A stretch of DNA of 16,423 bases. Origin: an uncultured archaeon (GTDB lineage Archaea > Thermoproteota > CALKCG01 > B24). The DNA lies in contig CALKCG010000197.1 in the NCBI GenBank assembly GCA_938082915.1, positions 1-16,423 of the forward strand, in the 5' to 3' direction. This document shows, in pieces, positions 7,859 through 15,117 of this stretch (its first letter is position 1; each line of letters opens with the position of its first letter). The translations under genes were made by a program, and so were the position numbers. The notes beneath the pieces are model-generated. The model did not search any database. It saw only the letters and a list, made by a program, of their open reading frames with translations, and was not told the DNA's origin.

Positions 7859-7944
7859 GAAACTGAAGTTTACAGTATCTCTGTACTTATGTTCGAAGAA
7901 GTGTAAAGTTGTTTCATAGGGTTCTTTAAGCGAAGAAGGCATAT

Positions 7945-7957
7945 GATAAATTTTTAT
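7945..7957 (+). promoter_or_regulatory. nikR promoter and ribosome binding site
   Basis: GATAAATTTTTAT is centred 41 nt before ATG 7992, giving a short leader. GGAG at 7983-7986 lies 5 nt before the ATG and fixes the start. Confidence 0.5.
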
Positions 7958-7991
7958 GAGGATTAATGTTGATCACTAATGTGGAGTCTGT

Positions 7992-8399
7992 ATGAGTAGA
8001 GGTGTTGTGAGATTTAGCGCTTCGGTTTCACACGACTTACTAACTGCTTTCGATAAATTCATTAGAGATTTAAATTACAGTCGGTCTAGGGCTGTTCAAG
8101 AGGCTATGCGTATGTTTATGGATGAACACACTTGGAAGCATAGGGAAGGTGTGCTCGTCTTTGGAACTTTGAATATCTTCTACGATCATGAAGCTAGGGA
8201 GTTGGAGGAGTCTTTGACGGATATTCAGCATTCGTATAGAGAGCTTATAATCTCAACTTTACACATCCACGTTGATGAGAGAAACTGTATGCTGATAATA
8301 TCGGTTAAAGGCGAATCTTCACACGTTAAAAAACTGGTTGATGAAATTGCAGGTAGGAAAGGGATTAAGCAGTTGAAAACCGTTACGTTCACGATCTAG
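7992..8399 (+). CDS. nikR: NikR nickel-responsive transcriptional regulator
   Basis: 135 residues, full length for the family. The N-terminal RHH DNA-binding domain covers about 1-45 (VVRFSASVSHDLLTAFDKFI ... SRSRAVQEAM). The C-terminal ACT-like metal domain carries His80, His91, His93 and Cys99. The gaps of 11, 2 and 6 are exactly those of the E. coli NikR ligands His76, His87, His89 and Cys95. So it should bind Ni(II) in a square-planar site and act as a tetrameric repressor. No nickel transporter or hydrogenase gene is in the window, so its targets lie elsewhere; autoregulation through nearby palindromes is possible. The start is fixed by the GGAG ribosome site at 7983. Confidence 0.92.
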   Translation: MSRGVVRFSASVSHDLLTAFDKFIRDLNYSRSRAVQEAMRMFMDEHTWKHREGVLVFGTLNIFYDHEARELEESLTDIQHSYRELIISTLHIHVDERNCMLIISVKGESSHVKKLVDEIAGRKGIKQLKTVTFTI

Positions 8400-8507
8400 A
8401 ATAGAGTGACGCTGTATGTCCTCCTTCAATTGAGAAGAAAAGTCGAGAATAACTAGGTGAAAACCTTCGGTGTAAATTAAACACGGATTGATGGGGAAGC
8501 AGGAAGG

Positions 8508-8515
8508 TTTAAATA
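8508..8515 (+). promoter_or_regulatory. TATA-like box before the RHH-MNT-HEPN cassette
   Basis: TTTAAATA lies only about 13 nt before ATG 8525, closer than usual. Either the true start is further in (ATG 8579) or the functional box is the weaker AT stretch near 8472-8480. Confidence 0.3.
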
Positions 8516-8524
8516 GTTATAACT

Positions 8525-8877
8525 ATGAAGATAATCATCCAATTGAATAAGAAAACAGTTCAAATATTGAAGGACCTTATGGAGAAAATGAATTTTGAAA
8601 CGTATGATGATTTGATAAAAGCCTTGATAAGAGAGAAGTGGGTGGTTCTCTTTGATGAATCTTAAGAGCTATGTGAGTCCATCAAAGACTACGTAGCTCA
8701 GAATCCAAGCTTTATGAAGAGTCTAGGAGACTAAAACACATAGTTGAGGTTTCGAGGCGTAGATCAGAAAGTACATTAAAAGGCAAGGTTTATGAGTTTG
8801 CTGTGGAGCGTGTTATGATTGAGTATGGAAGCATGCATGGATATTGCGTTGTTAAGGGATCGGCTTCGGCACGTTAG
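8525..8877 (+). pseudogene. RHH-type small DNA-binding protein, interrupted
   Basis: The first 46 codons (8525-8662) give a CopG/VapB-like RHH domain: strand MKIIIQLNKK, helices VQILKDLMEKMNF and TYDDLIKALIREKW. It stops at TAA 8663. The same frame continues sensibly after the stop (ELCESIKDYVAQNPSFMKS), then moves by -1 near 8712 into EESRRLKHIVEV, STLKGKVYEFAVERVMIEYG, finally ending at TAG 8875 inside the MNT gene. I read this as an about 115-residue antitoxin-like protein broken by one nonsense and one frameshift. The 46-residue RHH alone could still work, as CopG itself is that small. It directly precedes MNT and HEPN genes, so it may once have been the regulator of that cassette. Confidence 0.55.
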
Positions 8878-9289
8878 GGAACCTTGCGTGAAGGCTGTGT
8901 TGCTATTCGGTTCCAGGGCTAGAGGTGAGTCTGGGGATAGAAGCGATGTCGACTTACTCGTCCTTCATGAGAGTTGCGGGATTGAAGATGCCATTATTAG
9001 GAGGAGATATCTGTACAACCTCTTACGGGAGGCCTTGGGAAAGGAGTTTGAAGACATCACACTTATCGATATGGGGCTTAATGTCTTCCTCAAGCCTGTG
9101 GAGATTAGCTCGTTGCTTCTTAATGCGTATTGGGATGCTGTTGTGGTTTATGACGAGACTGGGCTCCTCGAGGGTTTTCTAAAGCATGTTAGAGAGAAGA
9201 TAGTGAAGAGTGGTTTGAAGAGGATTAGAGATGGAAAAAGCTACTATTGGATTCTACCGAAGCCATTAAAGGAGGTTAAAATCCTATGA
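8819..9289 (+). CDS. MNT-type nucleotidyltransferase (HEPN partner)
   Basis: 156 residues from TTG 8819; ATG 8825 and 8837 are alternatives. GGAG at 8805-8808 is 10 nt before TTG 8819. The minimal nucleotidyltransferase motif GSRARGESGDRSDVDLLV is complete, with Gly31-Ser32 and Asp43/Asp45. A third acidic residue is likely in FEDITLID. MNT proteins pair with HEPN proteins; in the studied MntA-HepT pair the MNT adds AMP to the HEPN RNase and silences it, so MNT is the antitoxin. Here the stop overlaps the HEPN start (ATGA, 9286-9289), showing translational coupling. The C-terminal ~30 residues (RIRDGKSYYWILPKPL) extend past the core domain, as in many archaeal members. Confidence 0.88.
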   Translation: MSMEACMDIALLRDRLRHVREPCVKAVLLFGSRARGESGDRSDVDLLVLHESCGIEDAIIRRRYLYNLLREALGKEFEDITLIDMGLNVFLKPVEISSLLLNAYWDAVVVYDETGLLEGFLKHVREKIVKSGLKRIRDGKSYYWILPKPLKEVKIL

Positions 9290-9721
9290 CTTTCAACCCC
9301 TTAGCTGAGGTCAGATACAGGTATAGACTCGCCGTTGAGCACTTAGAGAGAACTGAGAGGCTTTTTTCATTAAAAGATTGGGCTGGAACGGTGTCAGCGT
9401 CCCAGTTGGCCATCGAGAATTTCGCCAAGGCAGTTATAGCGATATTTGAAGTCCCCCACGTGGAGTCATGATCCTTCAAACCAGTTAAACAGTTTAATCG
9501 GTAGGTTGCCTGCTGAAGTGACGGATGAAGTTAGGGAGCTTGCGACTTTGGCGAGGGAAATGGCTCCAGAGCATGGTAGGTCAAGCTACGGCGAACTCAC
9601 CGCGGGAATCCTGCCAAGCGACATATATAAAGAAGACCACGCCTCAAATGCACTTAAGAGTGGAAGGAAGGCTAGGGCAATCGCCGAAAGGGTTTTTGAT
9701 GCGCTTCACGTTGAACTTTAA
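9286..9721 (+). pseudogene. HEPN-domain protein with +1 frameshift in a C5 run
   Basis: The N-terminal part (61 codons, to TGA 9469) has the HEPN helix pair LAEVRYRYRLAVEHLERTE and TVSASQLAIENFAKAVIAI. The C-terminal part lies one frame on and continues WSHDPSNQLNSLIGRL, then EHGRSSYGEL and a final helix pair. Removing one C from CCCCC at 9453-9457 joins them as EVPTWSHDP, giving about 145 residues, a normal HEPN length. The family is a predicted RNase toxin, the partner of the overlapping MNT gene. As sequenced, a truncated protein of 61 residues is made unless the ribosome or polymerase slips. A sequencing error in the homopolymer, real inactivation and programmed slippage cannot be told apart here. 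Confidence 0.75.
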
Positions 9722-9737
9722 AGGGAAGACGCCACGA

Positions 9738-10115
9738 TTGAAGTCTGGGGTTTCCTTGGTCGATCCTTATGAAGACTTGTTTGAAGAAGTTTATGAGCTA
9801 TTAGTGCGCTGTATACTTCGCGATGACAGCCATATGATTGGGTACTCTTTTTTAAGCGACGTCTAAACACGTTGGAATGCACTTTCCGATGAAGGTCCTC
9901 GTTACGGGGACTCACTGACTGTATAACGGAGGTCATAGGTAATCATTTAGCGTTAAGGAGTGTAAGACTCGTCAGAAACATCGGTCGATTGTGTAAGAGT
10001 AGGGATGGGTGGACAACTTCGTGAGACTTCAGCCGAGACCAGAACGAGAACCAGAGTTCGCATCGAAGAAGAAAAGTGGATGGAGCAGACACCTCGTTTT
10101 GTGGTTTCAGAATAA
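9738..10115 (+). pseudogene. Broken gene of unrecognised family
   Basis: Protein-like sequence runs on the plus strand through three frame pieces. From TTG 9738 it reads KSGVSLVDPYEDLFEEVYEL to TAA 9864, and the same frame goes on as TRWNALSDEGPRYGDSLTV to TAA 9924. It then shifts to ITEVIGNHLALRSVRLVRNI (9923 onward), and near 10000 shifts again to a well-formed C-terminus (RTRTRVRIEEEKWMEQTPRF, stop 10113). Joined, this is about 125 residues, mixed helical then basic/strand-like. I do not recognise the family. It starts just behind the HEPN gene in the same direction, so it may have been a further member of that cassette. Confidence 0.4.
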
Positions 10116-10217
10116 GAAAGATTTAAGTAGGCATACGTTACGAGCCTTCCGATGGAAACTTAACCTTAAACGGATACTTCAGTGTCGCCCTTCGTTCGAG
10201 AATTCATATTGTTATTT

Positions 10218-10439
10218 TTACTCGTCATTAATCTCTTTGAGCAGTTTCTCTAAGAAAACCTTTAGAGCATCTATCATGCTTTTAGGAAAACTCTTTGAGC
10301 CTGACGCACTTATAGGAAGCTCGTACTTCGCCATGTCCATCAGAATTTCTATAGCATAACGCGAAGCTGATGTGAGCTCCGCTCAATAGCCGATTATCTT
10401 CTTTCTCTTAAGCTCATCCTCTCCTCCATACGTTAACAA
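10218..10439 (-). pseudogene. Small minus-strand gene with in-frame TGA
   Basis: Reading leftward from TTG 10439 the frame gives LTYGGEDELKRKKIIGY, a TGA, then AELTSASRYAIEILMDMAKY, ISASGSKSFPKSMIDALKVF and LEKLLKEINDE to TAA. The second part looks strongly coding: amphipathic helices and no clash with a plus-strand gene. A TATA-like ATTTATAAG lies at 10453-10461 on this strand. It would encode about 73 residues without the TGA. No family recognised. The only intact portion without an internal stop lacks a clear start, so I treat it as broken. Confidence 0.45.
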
Positions 10440-10493
10440 TCATACTGCGCACTCTTATAAATCCAGAAAGCCAAACAGTCTAGTATGCCGAAA

Positions 10494-10503
10494 AAATTTA
10501 AAT
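10494..10503 (+). promoter_or_regulatory. TATA box of the DUF6259-like pseudogene
   Basis: AAATTTAAAT is centred 26 nt before ATG 10524, the spacing for leaderless transcription. It supports that start for the signal peptide. Confidence 0.45.
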
Positions 10504-10523
10504 CGATTTAACATGACTTCACT

Positions 10524-12554
10524 ATGATGAAATCCCTCTTAAGAGGTTTTATCCTCTTAACCTTAACTATTCTCGCAGTTCCTTTGCAACTTTTGCAATT
10601 CAGATTTTCATCCGGCAGTATTCAGAGCGAATCTGAGATGGCAGAAACACCTGCTTATATAATAGAGAGACTGAAGATCTCTTAAAAATTGGAAACAGTT
10701 TTCTTGAAATCGCCATCAGGCTGGACGGAGCTATTTATTCTATTGTGGAAAAAGGCACTGGTGTCGATTTCATAGAGTGTAAGGATGTCATAGGGAGTCT
10801 TTTCTGGCTTATATACTACTTTCCAGACACGGGAGAGGTTGAAGGACTAGTTAGAAGCGACGCATCATCTTTCACGTATGTGAAGACCGTGGAAACAACT
10901 GGTGCATGGCTCAATATGACGTGGTCCGGATTGTTCTCCTGGAGGAAAGAAAGACGGTTGAACATAACGGTCAGAGTATCCGTCAACGTTCCGTCAGAGT
11001 CAAGGTTATCATATTGGTACATTGCCATCGATAATGAGGAAAACGGGTTTGTTGGAAAAAATAGGTTTCCCGCTAATTTTTGGAGTCGGCCAGATATCTG
11101 ATGAAAAAACTGGAGACTATCTGGTAGTGCCCCAGGGACCGAGAATCCTGTGCAAGAACCCGCAGCTCAACCTGAAGCCTGGAGTCGGGCTGGGAGGAGT
11201 CTATTATCCATCGGAGCACTTCAACATGCAATTCATGGCATACTATGCGAAACATGTGAAAAGGACTATACTTGGCGGACTATGATTCCAACGGCACCTT
11301 CGTCAAGTATTTTAGCGCCGTCAATAGGCAAGGAAGATACCTTGAAGTATCCAATGAACACATCCCGGAGTTTCATTCCAACACTAAGATAGTTCTTCCA
11401 TACCCGGTTGTGGTCGGCATTTTTGAAGGCGACCGGTGGGATGCGGCTCAGCTTTACAAGAGTTGGTCCTCGAAGCAATGGTGGGCAGCTCAGGGAACAA
11501 TAGCGGAGCGCAACGATATTCCCCAATGGCTCAAGAAAGCCGGCATTATGGCGGACGTATTTACTAGATTCTGGTGTCGATACTCAACCAGCTGGAATGG
11601 CCCGTTTTCAAATTTGCCGAAAATAGCTGAGGCGAAACAGGTGCCCTATAGTGGTGCCGACATTCCCCCATTTATGTGGCCAGGCGTAATGGGGAGTGTC
11701 TGGGAGGCCCCGGATGGAAGCGTAGGTATTGTTCTAGCCAGCATATGCGATTCGCAGGTTAACGTAAGCATTCCCCTCAGTTGAATCTTGGGCAGAGGGG
11801 TCAAGCATATTTGGTGCGAAACGGCCGGTATACTCTGTTTAATAATGGGTCTACGTTACCGGAGCCTCTAACCATCATCCTTAACCCAATGGATGTTTGT
11901 CTGCTGGTGTTCACGTATCCGGAAAGCTCATGCACAATCAAGATTGATGTGCAGCCAAGAGTAGCGAATATCATCGTTGACGGCATGCAATACTACTCCA
12001 GTCAGATGCCGTTATGCTTCCCATGGGTAACCAGGGCTGTTCACTCGCTTAAGGTTCAAACGATAGTTCACATAGATCCAAACACTCGGTATGTCTTTAA
12101 AACTTGGATCGATGGTTCTACCTCGGCAGAAAGATTATACCGAGCTTCTACTCCAACTATTCTAGTGGCACAGTTTGAACTCGAGTATAAAGTGGAAGTA
12201 TCCAGCGAATCCGGATTCATAATGGGAGGAGGATGGTTCGCCCCTGGCTCTACTTGCAACATCTCTGTGTCTCCGACCCATGTTCCGAAGGACTTTTTCA
12301 CAAACTATGTTTTCGACGGTTGGGTTGAAAACGACCATATCATCTCAAGAACAGCTAGCTACTCGTTCACCGTAATCCGGCCAGTATTCCTTAAGGCAAG
12401 CTGGAGAACGGAGACAAATCTGACAGCGGTCACAACGACAGCCTTAGTAATTTTGCTAACCATAATAACAGCAATATTGCTTTTAATGAAGAAAACATAT
12501 CTCAGAAAAGCTTTCCAATTTCACCAGCCCTCCAGAGACCAGTCACAACCTTAA
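10524..12554 (+). pseudogene. Secreted DUF6259-like carbohydrate-active protein, decayed
   Basis: It starts with a clear signal peptide (MMKSLLRGFILLTLTILAVP). Frame changes occur near 10660 (after TPAYII), 11045 (at ...DNEENGF), 11262 (KHVKRT to YLADYDSNGT) and 11780 (VSIPL to NLGQRG). Between them the sequence follows a glycoside-hydrolase-like beta-sandwich (GVDFIECKDVIGSLFWL, PYPVVVGIFEGDRWDAAQLY). The TIM barrel begins at WLKKAGIMADVFTRFW but jumps after SNLPKIAE directly to a post-barrel piece, IPPFMWPGVMGSVWEAPDGS; I estimate that most of the barrel is missing. The C-terminal frame (11781-12554) has two extracellular beta repeats (FKTWIDG, FDGWVENDH) and a terminal TM anchor (ALVILLTIITAILLLM). 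This was a surface-anchored glycan-processing protein. Codon use here looks more GC-ending than in the neighbouring intact genes. The family name is from memory of sequence pattern. Confidence 0.65.
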
Positions 12555-12555
12555 T

Positions 12556-12660
12556 CTAGGTTCTTATATAGAAAACTCCTAACAGTCTCCATGTCTTACC
12601 CTTTACAAAGGGCTGATAGTAAACCTTCTCCTCCATGTATTGACCGTACATGCTACACAT
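12556..12660 (-). CDS. Possible small ORF or gene remnant (34 aa)
   Basis: On the minus strand, ATG 12660 opens MCSMYGQYMEEKVYYQPFVK, then a C-terminus GKTWRLLGVFYIRT ending at TAG 12558. Residue and codon use look protein-like, but the frame is closed upstream by a TGA five codons before the ATG. I see no promoter. It may be the C-terminal scrap of a lost gene. Family unknown. Confidence 0.25.
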   Translation of the reverse strand: MCSMYGQYMEEKVYYQPFVKGKTWRLLGVFYIRT

Positions 12661-12709
12661 CCTATGACTTGCTCAAACAGCCTAACCAAGCTGAAAACTT
12701 TCCCGCTGA

Positions 12710-12874
12710 AAGCAAGCAGACATCCTGCGTAAAAACCTTAAATACACAATCAGCTTAGGAAACCTAGTAATCAAAAATAAAAATGGAGCTGTTTTAACGA
12801 TTATACGTGGTAATATGGTTGTTTTCGCGTCTCTCAAGGAGGATGGAGGCAAACCTACCGCTCCCGCCGGATAG
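12710..12874 (+). pseudogene. Roadblock/LC7-like C-terminal remnant
   Basis: An open stretch of 54 codons without a start reads ADILRKNLKYTISLGNLVIK, then NKNGAVLTIIRGNMVVFASL and a short tail to TAG 12872; a TGA precedes it at 12707. The alternating beta-strand pattern with a turn NKNGA resembles the C-terminal half of archaeal roadblock/LC7 proteins, GTPase-regulator-like dimers. The match is weak and from memory. Lacking an N-terminal half it is a remnant at best. Confidence 0.3.
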
Positions 12875-13003
12875 TTTACAGCCCACTTGCCGGTCAACGC
12901 ATTAAAACAAATCGCATTAATGTAAGAAGATGGGAAGATAAATGTCTATCTTGATACTTCCCTCGACTGACTTATGCTCCTCGTAAAGCAACCTTTGTAT
13001 ATT

Positions 13004-13031
13004 TCGGAAAGTTTACTACTAAACTTTCCGA
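13004..13031. repeat. Perfect 12-bp hairpin with 4-nt loop
   Basis: TCGGAAAGTTTA and TAAACTTTCCGA are perfect reverse complements around loop CTAC. The hairpin lies about 110 nt beyond the 3' end of the minus-strand winged-helix gene and 130 nt beyond the remnant on the plus strand, so it is in a convergent gap. No T tract follows on either side, so it is not a classical terminator. Nothing else in the remaining 12875-13138 looks coding. Confidence 0.7.
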
Positions 13032-13138
13032 TAATGTCTGAGATTGCGCTCTGTGCTAGCTCAAGAGTAAGAAGCAGTTTGGATCACGCTCTGGGATTTG
13101 TATTGCTAATTTGCTTGTTGGCAAACATTTTACTCTAT

Positions 13139-13609
13139 TTAATCCTTCATTTCCTCGCTGAAGATCTGCTTGAGTATATCCTTACCTACTCGGAGTTTTT
13201 CTGAAAGATTTTTAACCCATTTAACATAGCTTCTAAAAATGTTTTGAAGTATTTCCGCCTTCTCTAAGTCTGTTAAATCTTCCTCTTCTGCTAGGAGAAG
13301 TGCAAACCACTTTCCAATATCTGATAGCTTATAGGCTTTAACCCATACTGTTCGCCCCTCTGACTCAGTTTTCTCCATAGTCTCGGTTAAAACTCCAAGC
13401 TTAGTTAAAACCTTCAAATTTTTAATGATCGTTTTATTTGAATATTGGAGTTTTTTTACAAGGTCCTTCTGGTAGATTTTATTTGAAACCCCCTGTTTAA
13501 GGAAGAACCTTAAAATGTTAAGGGAAGCCTTTGAGCCGAAGATGGCACTTAATATTCTATTTTTCTCCTCAGCTGGAAGGAAAATTACATAAGAGTGTAG
13601 TGAATTCAT
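13139..13609 (-). CDS. Winged-helix transcriptional regulator
   Basis: 156 residues. Residues 24-102 form a winged helix. Helix 1 is KASLNILRFFLKQ; helices 2-3 carry YQKDLVKKLQYSNKTIIKNL, where SNKTIIKNLKVLTKLGVL is the recognition helix and lead to the wing. The wing is ETMEKTESEGRTVWVKAYKL. A long charged helical tail (about 108-156) probably serves dimerisation. No effector domain is visible. It lies 86 nt behind the URO-D-family gene on the same strand, so it may control that gene or simply be its co-oriented neighbour. The gap between them has an inverted repeat that could be its operator. ATG 13609 is the natural start. Confidence 0.8.
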   Translation of the reverse strand: MNSLHSYVIFLPAEEKNRILSAIFGSKASLNILRFFLKQGVSNKIYQKDLVKKLQYSNKTIIKNLKVLTKLGVLTETMEKTESEGRTVWVKAYKLSDIGKWFALLLAEEEDLTDLEKAEILQNIFRSYVKWVKNLSEKLRVGKDILKQIFSEEMKD

Positions 13610-13627
13610 CTACGCTCTATTTAGAAT

Positions 13628-13683
13628 CTCTACAAGACCATCTTAATATCGCTTTCTACTTAAACATCACAGAAGATGTAGAG
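13628..13683. repeat. Spaced inverted repeat CTCTACA ... TGTAGAG
   Basis: Two 7-bp arms, CTCTACA (13628-13634) and TGTAGAG (13677-13683), bracket the putative promoter between the URO-D gene and the regulator. Inside it the shorter dyad ACATC/GATGT (13664-13679) lies. This is a candidate operator for the winged-helix protein; short arms make chance possible. Confidence 0.35.
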
Positions 13684-13695
13684 GTTTCATAAGGA

Positions 13696-14820
13696 TCATT
13701 TTAACCTTAAAGGATATTTCCCATATTTTCTAGCTTCATCAACCATTACGTAAATATTTTCTACTCTAACGTTGGCATGTAGTGAATTGCTTGATGCTAG
13801 AATGAATCCTCCACCTTGAGCTGCTGATTCTATGCATCTTCTAACGTCTCTTCTAACGTCTTCTTCGCCTCCAAAGGGTAGTACGTATTTGCAGTCAACG
13901 TTTCCGATTAAACATACTCTGGAACCGTACTTTTCCTTGACGTCCTTTAAATCCATCACACCTGGTTCTATCGGATGTAGAGCACGTATTCCTGTGTTGA
14001 TAATATCATCTAGTATTGGATAAAGGTTCCCATCGGAGTGTTTCAACACAGGTATTCCGTAACTCTTCCCAATCTTTACAATATCCTTCAAATTGGGCAA
14101 TTCGTATTCTCTAAACAATTTGGGATTTATTAGAGGGCCTCTACTGTCAGCATAATCGTCTGTTACGAAAAGAGCGTCAACTCCGGCTTCAGCCATCAAT
14201 TTGGCGAAGCCACGGCAGGCTTCTACAATCTTCTCCATGAGCTTCCTTGCAAAGCGAGGATTACGGTATAGGTCGATTGAGATCTTATCTATCCCCCCTC
14301 TTACTTGGAAAGCCATATGCCATCCGCTGTGGCATTGAGCTATTACGGCGATGTCTCTATCTCTAATTCTTCTCATGATTCTATCGACCATTTCAACGAC
14401 ATCTGGATGGAATGGGTCTGGTGGCTCATAGGATTCCAAGTCTCCTGGGGAGTTGACGATTCCCCCTACGAAATACGTTGTCTTAGCCTCCCTGCTCGTC
14501 TGCATAATTCTACCCCAATGGTCAACGTATCTTTTACCGTCTAAGTACTTAGGTCTGTAATCTCTCGTCGTAAGAGAATAGTCTGATAAAGCTGGTACAG
14601 CGTCGAAATCCAGTTTTTCACATGCTTCTACAAGTGCAAGCCTATAGTTCAGCGAGTTCTCCCAGCTATCGCTTCCACCAGCCATCGTTAAAACCGTACC
14701 GGAAACTTTACGTCTTAAAACAGTGTCTACAATCGGGGGGTCTAAGGCAAGATCCGTTATAGGGACTAGGTCCGGCTCCTCCAGCTCTAAAGCTTTAAAG
14801 AAACGCTCCCTATGATTCAT
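13696..14820 (-). CDS. URO-D / corrinoid methyltransferase-family protein
   Basis: 374 residues, full length for the uroporphyrinogen decarboxylase-fold family that includes MtaA/MtbA methylcobamide:CoM methyltransferases and many uncharacterised archaeal paralogues. The N-terminus NHRERFFKALELEEPDLVPI is diagnostic. Further motifs are FVTDDYADSRGPLINPKLFR, LKHSDGNLYPILDDII (His261), LHPIEPGVMDLKDVKEKYG and IGNVDCKYVL (Cys310). In MtaA/MtbA zinc is held by HxC plus a distal Cys; here the first motif is His-Ser-Asp (Asp263) with Cys310 kept, so metal binding, if any, differs. The role is probably methyl transfer from a corrinoid protein or a related reaction, not haem synthesis. No corrinoid protein gene is in the window. 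ATG 14820 follows a TATA box by about 35 nt. Confidence 0.85.
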   Translation of the reverse strand: MNHRERFFKALELEEPDLVPITDLALDPPIVDTVLRRKVSGTVLTMAGGSDSWENSLNYRLALVEACEKLDFDAVPALSDYSLTTRDYRPKYLDGKRYVDHWGRIMQTSREAKTTYFVGGIVNSPGDLESYEPPDPFHPDVVEMVDRIMRRIRDRDIAVIAQCHSGWHMAFQVRGGIDKISIDLYRNPRFARKLMEKIVEACRGFAKLMAEAGVDALFVTDDYADSRGPLINPKLFREYELPNLKDIVKIGKSYGIPVLKHSDGNLYPILDDIINTGIRALHPIEPGVMDLKDVKEKYGSRVCLIGNVDCKYVLPFGGEEDVRRDVRRCIESAAQGGGFILASSNSLHANVRVENIYVMVDEARKYGKYPLRLK

Positions 14821-14850
14821 CTAACGTCAGAATGAAAAATAGCTATGCTC

Positions 14851-14860
14851 AAATATAAAT
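14851..14860 (-). promoter_or_regulatory. TATA box of the URO-D-family gene
   Basis: On the minus strand ATTTATATTT is centred about 35 nt before ATG 14820, giving a leader of roughly 9 nt. Confidence 0.5.
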
Positions 14861-14946
14861 AGTAGACGGGGTTTTCCATAGGCTATCGGAGTTGGAGTAG
14901 ATTTATCTATTTCTGAAATACTGTTTTTATTCGGTGGATCGATTAA

Positions 14947-15105
14947 ATGGGGGTTTATCAAGTTAGCTCGAAAGGCGAGCTTTTTCCTCCTAAAGAGAAA
15001 TTGAAACTTTACCCACGTAAAAGAGTTATCTATAGGATTGAGGATGGCAAGCTTTTGGTTGAGCCGATACCAAGCATAGAAGAGCTTAGACAATCGCAGC
15101 TTTAA
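14947..15105 (+). CDS. AbrB/SpoVT-type antitoxin, orphan
   Basis: 52 residues: MGVYQVSSKGELFPPKEKLK followed by LYPRKRVIYRIEDGKLLVEP and a short acidic tail IPSIEEL. Strand-helix-strand order, VSSKGELFPPKE at the swapped-hairpin start, and IYRIEDGKLLVEPIPS at the end are typical of archaeal AbrB-type VapB antitoxins. The usual partner, a PIN toxin, is absent: the plus strand after the stop runs into the 3' end of the minus-strand membrane-protein gene 12 nt away. So it is an orphan antitoxin or a stand-alone regulator. TTTTTATT at 14925-14932 may be its TATA box. Confidence 0.75.
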   Translation: MGVYQVSSKGELFPPKEKLKLYPRKRVIYRIEDGKLLVEPIPSIEELRQSQL

Positions 15106-15117
15106 TCGTTTAACAGT

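Noticed and set aside
9889..9918. MKVLVTGTH after ATG 9889, like the start of an archaeal MurG-type glycosyltransferase or an epimerase.
   Set aside because: It stops after nine codons and nothing of either family follows; a different frame reads as a longer coherent segment through the same bases.
12974..13204. A 76-residue plus-strand ORF with a hydrophobic stretch across 12974-13204.
   Set aside because: Its end is the antisense of the winged-helix gene and its start spans the hairpin; no ribosome site or family pattern.
13832..14544. Plus-strand ORFs inside the URO-D-family gene.
   Set aside because: Antisense shadows of a full-length recognised gene.
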